DNA from: CAWCUZ01 sp963798795
Lineage (GTDB): Bacteria; Acidobacteriota; Vicinamibacteria; Vicinamibacterales; SCN-69-37
Length of the DNA: 64,000 bases
Assembly: GCA_963798795.1 (NCBI GenBank)
Contig: CAWCUZ010000002.1
Coordinates: 496,001-560,000 of the forward strand
Direction: 5' to 3'
In this document: in pieces, positions 25,443-34,729 of the stretch
Layout: the number at the start of each line of letters is the position of its first letter
Numbering within the stretch: the stretch's first letter is position 1
Made by a program: the position numbers and the translations under genes
Notes under the pieces: generated by a model
What the model was told of the DNA's origin: nothing
Seen by the model: only the letters and a program-made list of their open reading frames with translations
The model's database searches: none

Positions 25443-27346
25443 ATGTCGGCAGGGATGACATTGTGCTCGCGGCTCCTACTGTCCGCACTCGCAGCGGCAC
25501 AGGTCTTTCACGTTCGGGTTGACCACGTCTCGGTCGACGTCGTCGTGACCGACTCGAATGACAAGCCCATTCCGGACCTCACGGCGGCGGACTTCATCAT
25601 CACCGAAAGCGGCAGGAGACAGGACATTGCCGATTTCAGAGAGGTCTCGATCGACGCGCCGCCGGTCGCGCCGTCGGCGCCGAAGTCAGCCGGACCGCCG
25701 CCCGTCGTCGACGTCGAGAGCAACACGCCGGCGTCGGCCGACAGTCGGCTCTTCGTGATCCTGATCGACGACCTGCACACGCTCCCAACCGAGATCGTCC
25801 CCGTCAAGCGCGAGGTCGCGCGTTTTCTCGAACGCTGCGCGCCCGATGACGATGTGGCGCTGGTGTACCTCAGCCGATCCGACTTGAGCGTGAACTTCAC
25901 ACGCGATCGAGCCCGCCTCATGGCTGCACTCGACCGTGCTCGCGAAGTGTTCGGATGGGCCTTGGGGCCGATGATCCACCGCTATGACACCTTTGACTTC
26001 GCGAGAACGGCCGCGCTGCAGCTCCGACTCATTGCTGGAGCACTCGCCGGCTCCGGGCACGCACGGCGGGCAATCGTCTATGTCAGCGCCGGTGTCAGCT
26101 GGGATCCCAACGCGCCCCTACGGAGTCCGGAGCTACAGAGCGCGAAAGCGATCATGAGGACCTGCACGATGCGTTCAATGAAGCGCAGCGCGAGGATGTG
26201 CCGATCTATACCCTCGATCCACGCGGACTCGCGACGCCGGAAACCGCCGTGCCGGGATGGGGAGGAGGCAACCCGGAGCAACGTCAGGAAATCGAGCGGC
26301 GCATCCACATCCAGCAGGATTACCTCGCCACGGTCGCGATCAACACCGGCGGCCGGGCCTTCTTCAACCAGTCGGATCCTGTCGGGGCGATGGACGCGAT
26401 TCTCGCCGACAACAGCACCTTCTACGTGCTCGGCTATTATCCCGACCCGCCGGTGCACGACGGCAGGTTCCACAAGATCGAGGTCACGGTACACCGCCCC
26501 GGCGCGCGCGTCCGTGCACGCGCCGGCTACGTGGCGCCCTCGGCCAGGCCACCGGCGGCCGGCGCCGCCACGGCGCTCGACGGCGCCCTGAAGTCGGCGC
26601 TCAACGTGTCGGGCCTCCAGCTCCGCGGTGTCGCCGCGCCCCTGGCGCGCGACGGCAGCCGGACGAACGTCCTCGTCGACGTCGAGCTGCGCTATCCGGC
26701 GGGCGAAGGGCCCGACCACGACACGCTCCGGTTCACCGTGGCCGCCACCGACTCGGACGGCAAGGTGAGGATGACGTCGGCGCATGCCTGGGAGTTCACG
26801 GCGAAGCGGAGCGGAGGCGACGACCGGATCCTCGTTCAGGACCTGGTGGCGATGCCGGACGACGTCGCGAACGTGCGCCTGGCGATCGCCAGCGACGCGC
26901 TCGGCCGCGCCGGCTCCGTCAACCTTCCGGTCGCCCCGTTGGACGTGAAGAAGAACCGCGTCGCCCTCGGTGGCATCGTCGTCGGCTACGACGGCCCGCC
27001 GCGCCTGCCGGCGCTCCACGCCGGCGCGAGCGCAAGGGCCGTCCCGTTCCAGCCCACGACGGACCGCGAGTTCACGGCGGAGGACACGCTGCGGCTGTTC
27101 GTGCCCATGGTCTGGACGATGAAGGATGACCACGTGACCGTGACGTGGTCGATTGGCGGGACGACGCCGGTACTGAAGGGCGAGGCTACGGTGGCGGGCG
27201 CCAGCGCGGGCTCGATGCGGCGCGGGGCGCTCGACGTGACGGTGCCGCTGCACCCGCTGGCGCCGGGGCAGTACGTGCTGACGGTCGAAGCCACACTGGC
27301 CCGCGAGGCCCAAGCGGCGCGGGCGATACGACTCTCCGTCAAGTGA
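25443..27346 (+). CDS. secreted VWFA-domain protein, copy 3, one frameshift
   Basis: About 634 codons. Signal peptide (MTLCSRLLLSALAAAQ), N-terminal beta-domain VDVVVTDSNDKPIPDLTAAD, VWFA domain with LFVILIDDLHTLPTEIVPVK (DDLHT replaces the DxSxS of the MIDAS, as in a common acidobacterial subtype), DDDVALVYLSRSDLSVNFTR and RAIVYVSAGVSWDPNAPL. Near 26145 one base is missing; reading continues as EDLHDAFNEAQREDVPIYTL, YYVLGY-like TFYVLGYYPDPPVHDGRFHK, and a long C-terminal beta-rich region ending TLAREAQAARAIRLSVK. A relic of this gene's paralogue lies at 15875-16155. The frameshift could be real or a sequencing error. Confidence 0.72.
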
Positions 27347-27437
27347 CCTCCTGAAGCATCCGTCGCGGTCTTCGGAACGGCGCGGTCAGGCCAAGAGCAG
27401 CCGCGATGGTCCATCTCGCGCCAGGGACCCATCTATC

Positions 27438-27452
27438 CATATCAGTGATATG
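27438..27452. promoter_or_regulatory. palindromic operator of the vapBC operon
   Basis: CATATCA-G-TGATATG is a perfect 7-bp inverted repeat with one central base. It ends ten bases before the vapB start at 27462. AT-rich palindromes in this position are the usual autoregulatory sites of VapB-type antitoxins. The sequence from 27347 to 27437 shows nothing else. Confidence 0.5.
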
Positions 27453-27461
27453 CTTTTCCAT

Positions 27462-27689
27462 ATGAAAACCACGCTGACCATCGACGACACGGTCATGGCA
27501 AGGCTGAAACGGGAGTCCGCCCGAACGGGTCGCACGATGTCGGAGCTGGTCGAGACCGCGCTGCGTCAACTGCTGCAATCGAAGGCGGAGCCGGGCGCGC
27601 TTCCGCCGCTGCCGTCCTTCACCAGCGGCGGGGCGCTCGTCGACATTGCCGACCGCGAGGCGCTCTACCGGGCGATGGAAGGCCGCTGA
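27462..27689 (+). CDS. vapB: ribbon-helix-helix antitoxin (VapB/CopG type)
   Basis: 75 residues. The N-terminal ribbon-helix-helix DNA-binding fold is clear: MKTTLTIDDTVMARLKRESA then TGRTMSELVETALRQLL. The Pro-rich C-terminal tail (LPPLPSFTSGGALVDIADRE) is the expected toxin-wrapping region. An ATG four codons upstream (27450) overlaps the operator palindrome, so I prefer 27462. The stop overlaps the vapC start (TGATG), which couples translation. Confidence 0.8.
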   Translation: MKTTLTIDDTVMARLKRESARTGRTMSELVETALRQLLQSKAEPGALPPLPSFTSGGALVDIADREALYRAMEGR

Positions 27690-28132
27690 TGTTCGTCGCC
27701 GACACGAACGTGCTCGTCTATGCCGCCGACGAGAGCGCCCCGGAACACGGCCGGTGCCGCGCGCTCGTCGAGGGCTGGCGACAGCAGAGCGGCGCCTGGT
27801 ACGTGACCTGGGGCATCTGCTACGAGTTCCTGCGCGTCACCACGCACCCCCGCGTGCTGCGACGCCCCTGGACCATGGAGGGCGGTCTTCGGTTTCTCAC
27901 GGCGCTCTTCGAGTCGCCGGGGCTCGGCGTCCTGACGCCGACCGATCGGCACGCCCGGGTGCTCGCCGACGTCGTCATGGCCGTGCCCGCGCTGTCCGGC
28001 AACATCGTCCACGACACGCAGACCGCCGTGTTGATGCGCGAGCACGGCGTCAGGCGCATCTGCACCCGGGACACGGACTTTCACCGGTTTCCGTTCCTGG
28101 AACCCATCGACCCGCTGCTGGCCGAGCCCTGA
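27689..28132 (+). CDS. vapC: PIN-domain ribonuclease toxin VapC
   Basis: 147-residue PIN-domain RNase. Acidic metal-binding residues are in place: Asp near the N-terminus in MFVADTNVLVYAADESAPEH, Glu in CYEFLRVTTHP, and later Asp in NIVHDTQTAVLM and TRDTDFHRFPFLE. It would cleave RNA when freed from VapB. It forms a coupled pair with the upstream antitoxin. Complete and with no sign of decay. Confidence 0.85.
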   Translation: MFVADTNVLVYAADESAPEHGRCRALVEGWRQQSGAWYVTWGICYEFLRVTTHPRVLRRPWTMEGGLRFLTALFESPGLGVLTPTDRHARVLADVVMAVPALSGNIVHDTQTAVLMREHGVRRICTRDTDFHRFPFLEPIDPLLAEP

Positions 28133-28304
28133 CAGCCGTGGAGCAAGCCCGCCTCATCGCCGGCCGCGCACGAACCAGACGCGCCGCGGGTGGAGGCGAA
28201 CGGGGCCGCCCCGTCTCGCGCGCAGCCCACTCCCGTGGCCAAGCGCGTGGAGGGCGAGCACGAGATGGGGCTGTTCGCGGACAGGACCCCCGGCGCGTCC
28301 GTTT

Positions 28305-28384
28305 CTGGAACCCGGAACCCGGAACCGAACCCGGAACCCGGAACCAAACCCTGAACGCTCTGAACCCTGAACCTCTGAACCTCC
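28305..28384. repeat. GAACCCGGAACC-type repeat at the end of the dehydratase gene
   Basis: Runs of GGAACCCGGAACC and CTGAACC words, the same vocabulary as the 13737-13994 element, ending five bases before the stop codon of the minus-strand dehydratase gene. Before it, 28133-28304 holds no gene I can name; the frame stays open after the vapC stop and reads AQPTPVAKRVEGEHEMGLFA, but no start or family is seen. Confidence 0.8.
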
Positions 28385-28388
28385 CGCG

Positions 28389-29354
28389 TCAGTTCCAGGT
28401 GAGCCCTTTGAGCGGATCGAGGTTCACGTTGCCGCCGCTCAGCACGCAGGCGACGCGGGCGCCGGCGGGGGCGCGGACGAGGCCGTGCAGGAGCGCAGCC
28501 ACGGGCGCGGCGGCCGCGCCCTCGGGCACGAGCTTGGCGTAGTGCATGAGCCACACGACGGCGTCGAAGATGTCGCGGTCGGGCAGCGTGACGATGTCGT
28601 CCACGAACTGCCGGACCACCTCGAACGTCTGTTCGCCGACGCGCTTCACGCGGAGGCCGTCGATGACGCAGTCGACGCGGTCGAGCGTGACCAGCCGCCC
28701 CTCGTCCACGCTCCGCTTCATGCCGGGCGCGCCGGAGGACTCCACGCCGATGACGCGCGCGCGCGGGTTGTGCGCCTTGATGGCCATCGAAACCCCGGAG
28801 ATGAGGCCGCCGCCGCCGATCGGCACCACGACCACGTCGACCTCGGGCCAGTCCTGCGCGATCTCGAGGCCGACCGTCCCCTGCCCCATCATGAGCTGCG
28901 GGTCGTCGAACGGGTGGATGTAAGTGTAGCCGCGCTCGGCGACGAGCGCCTTTGCCTTCTCGTTGGCCTCGTCCCAGATCGTGCCGTGCAGCACGACCTC
29001 GGCGCCGTAGCCGCGCGTGGCCTCGATCTTGGACGGCGTCGCGTTCTCGGCCATGCACACGACCGCCTGGATGCCGTGAATCCGCGCCGCCAGCGCCACG
29101 CCCTGCGCGTGGTTGCCGGCCGACGAGCAGATGACGCCGCGGGCCTTCTCCTCGGCCGTGAGATAGGTGAACTTGTTGAGCGGCCCGCGGATCTTGTACG
29201 AGCCGGTGCGCTGGAACAGCTCGGCCTTGAGCCGGACGTCGAAGCCGGTCCGCGCGCTGAGCGTGCGCGACGGCAGGAGGGGCGTCCGGTGGATGTGGGG
29301 CGCCTGGCGCGCCCGCACCTCCTCGAACGCCCGGACCGTCGGCGCCGGAGTCAC
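28389..29354 (-). CDS. threonine ammonia-lyase (catabolic type, PLP fold II)
   Basis: 321-residue PLP enzyme that would deaminate L-threonine to 2-oxobutyrate (or L-serine to pyruvate). Motifs: PLP-lysine block GSYKIRGPLNKF, substrate loop SSAGNHAQGVA, phosphate-binding GGGGLISG, and the C-terminal SGGN. It lacks the regulatory ACT-like domain of biosynthetic IlvA and so matches the TdcB-like short form. A serine racemase is an alternative. GTG at 29354 (or TTG 29357) is the likely start, immediately after the rplQ stop, so the gene is read as the last member of the ribosomal operon. Confidence 0.8.
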   Translation of the reverse strand: MTPAPTVRAFEEVRARQAPHIHRTPLLPSRTLSARTGFDVRLKAELFQRTGSYKIRGPLNKFTYLTAEEKARGVICSSAGNHAQGVALAARIHGIQAVVCMAENATPSKIEATRGYGAEVVLHGTIWDEANEKAKALVAERGYTYIHPFDDPQLMMGQGTVGLEIAQDWPEVDVVVVPIGGGGLISGVSMAIKAHNPRARVIGVESSGAPGMKRSVDEGRLVTLDRVDCVIDGLRVKRVGEQTFEVVRQFVDDIVTLPDRDIFDAVVWLMHYAKLVPEGAAAAPVAALLHGLVRAPAGARVACVLSGGNVNLDPLKGLTWN

Positions 29355-29358
29355 CAAT

Positions 29359-29967
29359 CTAGCTGCCGCCCGCCTTGCGCGGAGTGGTGACCTTCTTGCT
29401 GGCGCCGCGCGCGGCCTTGTCGACGCTGCCCTTGCTGCCCTTGCCGCTCTTGCCGCCGGCGTCGGCCTCGTCCTTCTTGCGGCCGCCCAGCGCCTCGCGG
29501 ATGCGGCCGCCGACGGTCTTCTTCTTCGGCTTCTCAGCCGGCTCGCCGGCCTTCTCGGTCCGGTCGGGCCGGTTCGGGTCATATTCGCTGCCGATGAGCT
29601 CGATCTCGGCGACCTCGGCGCTGTCGCCGCGCCGGTAGCCGAGCCGCAGGATGCGCGTGTACCCGCCCGGGCGCTCCGTGAACCGGGGCGCGATCGTCTC
29701 GAACAGCTTGACCACGACGGCGCGGTCGGCGATGTCGCGCGCGACCGCGCGGCGGGCCGACACGCCGCGGCTGCTGCCCTCAGGCGCGGTCAGGCTGCGC
29801 TTGGCAATCGAGATGATCCGCTCGACGAACGGCCGCAGCTCCTTGGCGCGCGGAACCGTGGTCCGGACCCGCTCGTGCTGGAGCAGGGCGGAGGCCTGGT
29901 TGCGGAGCATCGCGATGCGATGCTCCGTCACCCGGCCGAGTTTGCGATGTGCGACTCTGTGACGCAT
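29359..29967 (-). CDS. rplQ: 50S ribosomal protein L17 with long C-terminal tail
   Basis: L17 of 202 residues; the usual length is near 120. The core is clear: MRHRVAHRKLGRVTEHRIAM, LLQHERVRTTVPRAKELRPF, PGGYTRILRLGYRRGDSAEV. From about residue 135 a low-complexity tail rich in Lys, Gly, Ala and Glu follows (RIREALGGRKKDEADAGGKS and beyond). Such a tail is probably disordered and may contact rRNA. Last ribosomal gene of the alpha operon, after rpoA. Confidence 0.92.
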   Translation of the reverse strand: MRHRVAHRKLGRVTEHRIAMLRNQASALLQHERVRTTVPRAKELRPFVERIISIAKRSLTAPEGSSRGVSARRAVARDIADRAVVVKLFETIAPRFTERPGGYTRILRLGYRRGDSAEVAEIELIGSEYDPNRPDRTEKAGEPAEKPKKKTVGGRIREALGGRKKDEADAGGKSGKGSKGSVDKAARGASKKVTTPRKAGGS

Positions 29968-29983
29968 GTCGATCCCTCAAAGG

Positions 29984-30016
29984 GGGTCAGTCCCGCTTCG
30001 CGAACGGGACAGACCC
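29984..30016. repeat. GGGTCAGTCCC/GGGACAGACCC hairpin between rpoA and rplQ
   Basis: Single unit: stem GGGTCAGTCCC, loop GCTTCGCGAAC, stem GGGACAGACCC, ending two bases before the rpoA stop. It belongs to the same family as the arrays at 32302-32471 and 41290-41392. Confidence 0.85.
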
Positions 30017-30018
30017 TG

Positions 30019-30996
<978 letters not shown>

Positions 30997-31106
30997 GGTC
31001 GCGTGTCCTTTCGCCCGCGGGCCGGCTGTTGCCGCCCGCCAGACCTGCCATTCGGCCGCCGGCCTCCCGCTGCAGGTCTGAGAGCTGCGGGCCGGCGACT
31101 GGCCTC

Positions 31107-31175
31107 ATTGCCAAATCACCACATTGGCGAGATCGCCAAATCCTTGAATCTTTGAATCCTTGAATCCTTGAATCC
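31107..31175. repeat. AAATC/TTGAATCC-type repeat after rpsD
   Basis: Contains a TTGCCAAATC...TTGGCGAGATCGCC imperfect hairpin and three to four copies of TTGAATCC, ending three bases before the rpsD stop. A related word set (CCAAATCCGGAAATCACC) lies after rpoC at 59334. The rest of the gap up to rpoA (30997-31106) holds a GC-rich imperfect inverted repeat around AGACCTGC/GCAGGTCT and nothing else that I recognise. Confidence 0.7.
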
Positions 31176-31177
31176 CC

Positions 31178-31807
<630 letters not shown>

Positions 31808-31822
31808 CGAGTATGTCCTCTC

Positions 31823-32269
31823 CTACACGCGTCGCCGCTTGGGCGGCCGGCAGCCGTTGTGCGGAATCGGCGTCACGTCGCGGATCGACTTGACGTCGAG
31901 CCCGATCGTCTGCAGCGCCCGGACGGCCGACTCGCGCCCGGCGCCGGGCCCCTTGACCCGCACCTCGAGCGACCGCATGCCGTGCGACTTGGCCACGTTG
32001 CCCGCCGCCATGGCGGCCTGCGTGGCCGCGAAGGGCGTGCCCTTCCGCGATCCCTTGAACCCGATGCCGCCGGCGCTCGACCAGGCGATCACGTTCCCGT
32101 CGGTGTCCGCAATCGTGATGACGGTGTTGTTGAACGACGCCTGGATGTGCACGAAGCCGTGGTGCACGACGCGCTTCTCGCCGCGCTTCTTGAACGTCTT
32201 CTTCCGCCGGGACGGCTTGCCGGCTTCCGGAGTCTGGGCTGCTGCGCCGTCTGCTGGTGTCTTGGCCAT
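31823..32269 (-). CDS. rpsK: 30S ribosomal protein S11
   Basis: 148 residues with a 30-residue Pro/Ala/Lys-rich N-terminal extension before the normal core. Core motifs: HIQASFNNTVITIADTDGNV, SSAGGIGFKGSRKGTPFAAT, GMRSLEVRVKGPGAGRESA, and the end PIPHNGCRPPKRRRV. Located between rpsM and rpsD as usual. Confidence 0.97.
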   Translation of the reverse strand: MAKTPADGAAAQTPEAGKPSRRKKTFKKRGEKRVVHHGFVHIQASFNNTVITIADTDGNVIAWSSAGGIGFKGSRKGTPFAATQAAMAAGNVAKSHGMRSLEVRVKGPGAGRESAVRALQTIGLDVKSIRDVTPIPHNGCRPPKRRRV

Positions 32270-32301
32270 GGTGTCTCTGTCTGGTTCTGTCGCTGGTCAG
32301 G

Positions 32302-32471
32302 GGGTCAGTCCCACTTCGTCACCGGGACAGACCCCGCTTCTCTCACCGGGTCAGTCCCACTTCGTCACCGGGACAGACCCCGCTTCTCTCACCGGGTCAG
32401 TCCCACTTCGTCACCGGGACAGACCCCGCTTCTCACCGGGTCAGTCCGGCTCCGCAACCGGGACAGACCCG
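32302..32471. repeat. four tandem ~46-bp hairpin units between rpsM and rpsK
   Basis: Units start at 32302, 32348, 32394 and 32438. Each has a stem GGGTCAGTCCC, loop CACTTCGTCACC, stem GGGACAGACCCC and a linker GCTTCTCTCACC. The last unit is slightly diverged and abuts the rpsM stop at 32472. Near-identity of the units suggests recent amplification. The units are contiguous with no unique spacers, so this is not a CRISPR array. Confidence 0.95.
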
Positions 32472-32846
32472 TCATTCCGTCTTCTTCTTGGCGATCGCGC
32501 CGCGGCGCGGGCCCTTGCGGGTCCGCGAGTTCGTCCGCGTGCGCTGGCCGCGCACCGGAAGGTTGCGCCGGTGCCGCGCGCCGCGGTAGCTGCCGATCTC
32601 GACGAGCCGTTTGATGTTCATCGAGATCTCCTTGCGCAGGTCGCCCTCGACCCGGCCCTGCTCCTCGATGACGCGGCTGATCGTGCGGACGTCGTCTTCC
32701 GACAGGTCCTTGACGCGGATGTCGCCGCTCACGCCCGCCGCCGACAGGATGTCGTTCGACCGATGGCGGCCGATGCCGTAGATATAGGTCAGGCCGATTT
32801 CGACGCGCTTGGTGCGCGGCAAATCGACTCCCGCGATTCGAGCCAT
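32472..32846 (-). CDS. rpsM: 30S ribosomal protein S13
   Basis: 124 residues. Begins MARIAGVDLPRTKRVEIGLT and contains YIYGIGRHRSNDILSAAGV (helix-two-turns-helix), GSYRGARHRRNLPVRGQRT and a basic C-terminal tail. S13 forms intersubunit bridges at the head of the 30S subunit. First large gene of the alpha operon after rpmJ. Confidence 0.97.
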   Translation of the reverse strand: MARIAGVDLPRTKRVEIGLTYIYGIGRHRSNDILSAAGVSGDIRVKDLSEDDVRTISRVIEEQGRVEGDLRKEISMNIKRLVEIGSYRGARHRRNLPVRGQRTRTNSRTRKGPRRGAIAKKKTE

Positions 32847-32871
32847 GATACCGTCCTCGTCCCTGCGGCGG

Positions 32872-32985
32872 TCAGCCCTGCCGCTGCTTGTGTTTCGGGT
32901 TCGGGCAGATCACGCGCACGACGCCCTGCCGGCGCACGATCTTGCACTTCACGCAAATCCGTTTGACAGACGCTCTGACCTTCAT
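32872..32985 (-). CDS. rpmJ: 50S ribosomal protein L36
   Basis: 37 residues: MKVRASVKRICVKCKIVRRQ followed by GVVRVICPNPKHKQRQG. The zinc ligands C11, C14, C27 and H32 are all present, the zinc-binding (C+) form. It lies 25 bases before rpsM. Too short to be picked up by most gene finders with length cut-offs. Confidence 0.95.
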   Translation of the reverse strand: MKVRASVKRICVKCKIVRRQGVVRVICPNPKHKQRQG

Positions 32986-33051
32986 GCCTGCTACCCTCGC
33001 GTCATTGTTCGTTCCGGACGATTCGCTCCGGACGCCACACCGCCGCTCGAC

Positions 33052-33255
33052 TCACGCCCGCCGGACAATCCGCCCCCGCCCGAGGTCCCGCGGTGACAGC
33101 GCCACGAGGACGCGGTCGCCCACGACGAGCCGGACGAAATTGCGCCGGGATCCCGACGCCGCATGCGCCGTCACGTCCCGGCCGCCGTCAATCCCGACCC
33201 GATAGAGGGCCCGCGGCAGCACTTCGAGCACGGTGCCCTGGCACTCGCGCGTCAT
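33052..33255 (-). CDS. infA: translation initiation factor IF-1
   Basis: 67-residue OB-fold protein that assists start-site selection on the 30S subunit. Recognisable blocks are GTVLEVLPRALYRVGI, RRNFVRLVVGDRVLVALSPR and DLGRGRIVRRA. It is a little shorter and more divergent than standard IF-1 (about 72 residues), lacking the first residues of the MAKED-type N-terminus. Position between map and rpmJ is canonical. Confidence 0.9.
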   Translation of the reverse strand: MTRECQGTVLEVLPRALYRVGIDGGRDVTAHAASGSRRNFVRLVVGDRVLVALSPRDLGRGRIVRRA

Positions 33256-33275
33256 CCCGGCTCCACTCCGCCGGC

Positions 33276-34076
33276 CTATCCTCCCGCCGCCATGTCGGGC
33301 CCCGCCACCGCCGCGCCGGCGTCGCCGTCGCGAAGCGACAGGATCCGCGGCCCGGCGGCGGTCACGGCGACGGTATGCTCGAAGTGCGCCGCGAGACTCC
33401 CGTCCTTGGTGACGGCCGTCCAGCCGTCGCTCAACACGCGCACGTCGGGGCGGCCCATCGCGACCATCGGCTCGATCGCCAGCACCATGCCCTCGGCCAG
33501 CTTCGGGCCCCGGCCGGGCTGACCGTAATTCGGCACCTGCGGCTCCTCGTGCAGCTTCTCGCCGATGCCGTGGCCCACGAACTCGCGGACCACCGAAAAC
33601 CCGTGCTGCTCCACCCAGTTCTGGACGGCGTGGCCGATGTCCGAGAGCCGGCCGCCAACCCGTACCTGCGCAATCCCGCGCGCCAGCGCCTCACGCGTCA
33701 CCCGCAGCAGTTCGCGGGTCGATTCCGGCACGTCGCCGACGGCGACCGTCACCGCCGAATCGCCGAAGTACCCGTCGAGCTTCGCGCCGATGTCGAGCGA
33801 CACGATGTCGCCCGGGCGAAGCGTCCTGGCCGACGAGGGGATGCCGTGCACGACCTCGTCGTTGACCGACACGCACAACGTCGCGGGATAGCCGCGATAT
33901 CCCTTGAACGCCGGCTCGGCGCCGCCCTCGCGGACCAGCCGCTCGGCCAGCCGATCGAGCTCCGCCGTCGTGACGCCGGGCGCCACGGCCGCCTCCAGGT
34001 CGGCAAGGACCCGCGCCACGAACTGGTTCGCGGCGCGCAGCCGCTCGATCTCCGACCCCGACCGGCAGACAATCAC
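33276..34076 (-). CDS. map: methionine aminopeptidase, type I
   Basis: About 266 residues; removes N-terminal Met from new proteins with two divalent metals. Metal ligands are seen in LDIGAKLDGYFGDSAVTVAV (both Asp), FVGHGIGEKLHEEPQVPNYG (His), MVLAIEPMVAMG (Glu) and HFEHTVAVT (Glu). A GTG start at 34076 overlaps the adk stop and begins VIVCRSGSEIERLRAANQFV; longer upstream reading is the adk gene in another frame. Confidence 0.95.
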   Translation of the reverse strand: MIVCRSGSEIERLRAANQFVARVLADLEAAVAPGVTTAELDRLAERLVREGGAEPAFKGYRGYPATLCVSVNDEVVHGIPSSARTLRPGDIVSLDIGAKLDGYFGDSAVTVAVGDVPESTRELLRVTREALARGIAQVRVGGRLSDIGHAVQNWVEQHGFSVVREFVGHGIGEKLHEEPQVPNYGQPGRGPKLAEGMVLAIEPMVAMGRPDVRVLSDGWTAVTKDGSLAAHFEHTVAVTAAGPRILSLRDGDAGAAVAGPDMAAGG

Positions 34077-34729
34077 GCCGTCGCTCCGAGCACCGACGCC
34101 ACGGCGGCGGCGATGTCGCGCGCCACCGCCTCCTGCACCTGGTCGCCGTCGACGGACCGGAACGTCGGACGCTGCCGGTAGAAGTCGACCAGCGGCTGGC
34201 TGTCGCGCGCGTAGATCCGCAGCCGCTCCCGGACGACCTGGCTCTCGTCGTCGCGACGCTGGACGAGCGGCCCGCCGCACTTGGCGCAGGCGATCAGCCC
34301 CGGCGCGGCGTTGGTGCCGCAGTTGCGGCAGATCCGGCGCCCGTCGAGCCGGCGGACCAGCATGTCCTCCGGCACCTCGATGTCGACGACGACGAGCGGC
34401 GCCCGCCGGTCGACCAGGTCATCGAGCGCCTCGGCCTGCGCGACGGTGCGGGGGAACCCGTCGAGCACGAACCCCCGCACGGTGTCGGGCCGGTCGAGCC
34501 GGTCGCGGACGATACCGATCATGACGCCATCCCCGACCAGCCGGCCCGATTCCATCAGGGCGCGGGCCGCGCGGCCGATCTCGGTCCCGGCCTGTACCGC
34601 CTCCCGAAGGATGTCGCCGGTCGAGATGCGCGGCACACCCCGCTCGCGCGCGAACCGCTCTGCCTGGGTGCCCTTCCCTGCGCCCGGCGGTCCCAGCATG
34701 ACGACCCGGACCGGTGTCGGGTCCTGCAT
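34073..34729 (-). CDS. adk: adenylate kinase, long zinc-type lid
   Basis: 218 residues; converts ATP and AMP to two ADP. P-loop GPPGAGKGTQA, AMP-binding ISTGDILREAV and VLDGFPRTVAQAEAL, and a long lid with four cysteines (CRNCGT and CAKCGG), which bind zinc. The start codon overlaps the secY stop (TAATG). Position between secY and map is standard. Confidence 0.96.
   Translation of the reverse strand: MQDPTPVRVVMLGPPGAGKGTQAERFARERGVPRISTGDILREAVQAGTEIGRAARALMESGRLVGDGVMIGIVRDRLDRPDTVRGFVLDGFPRTVAQAEALDDLVDRRAPLVVVDIEVPEDMLVRRLDGRRICRNCGTNAAPGLIACAKCGGPLVQRRDDESQVVRERLRIYARDSQPLVDFYRQRPTFRSVDGDQVQEAVARDIAAAVASVLGATA

Noticed and set aside
25443..26591. Treating the two halves of the third VWFA gene as separate genes
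   Set aside because: The second half starts in the middle of a conserved segment that also occurs continuously in the relic at 15875, so one gene with a missing base near 26145 is the better reading.
32302..32471. Regularly spaced direct repeats that look like a short CRISPR array
   Set aside because: The units are contiguous and the whole 46 bases repeat, so there are no variable spacers, and no cas genes are near.
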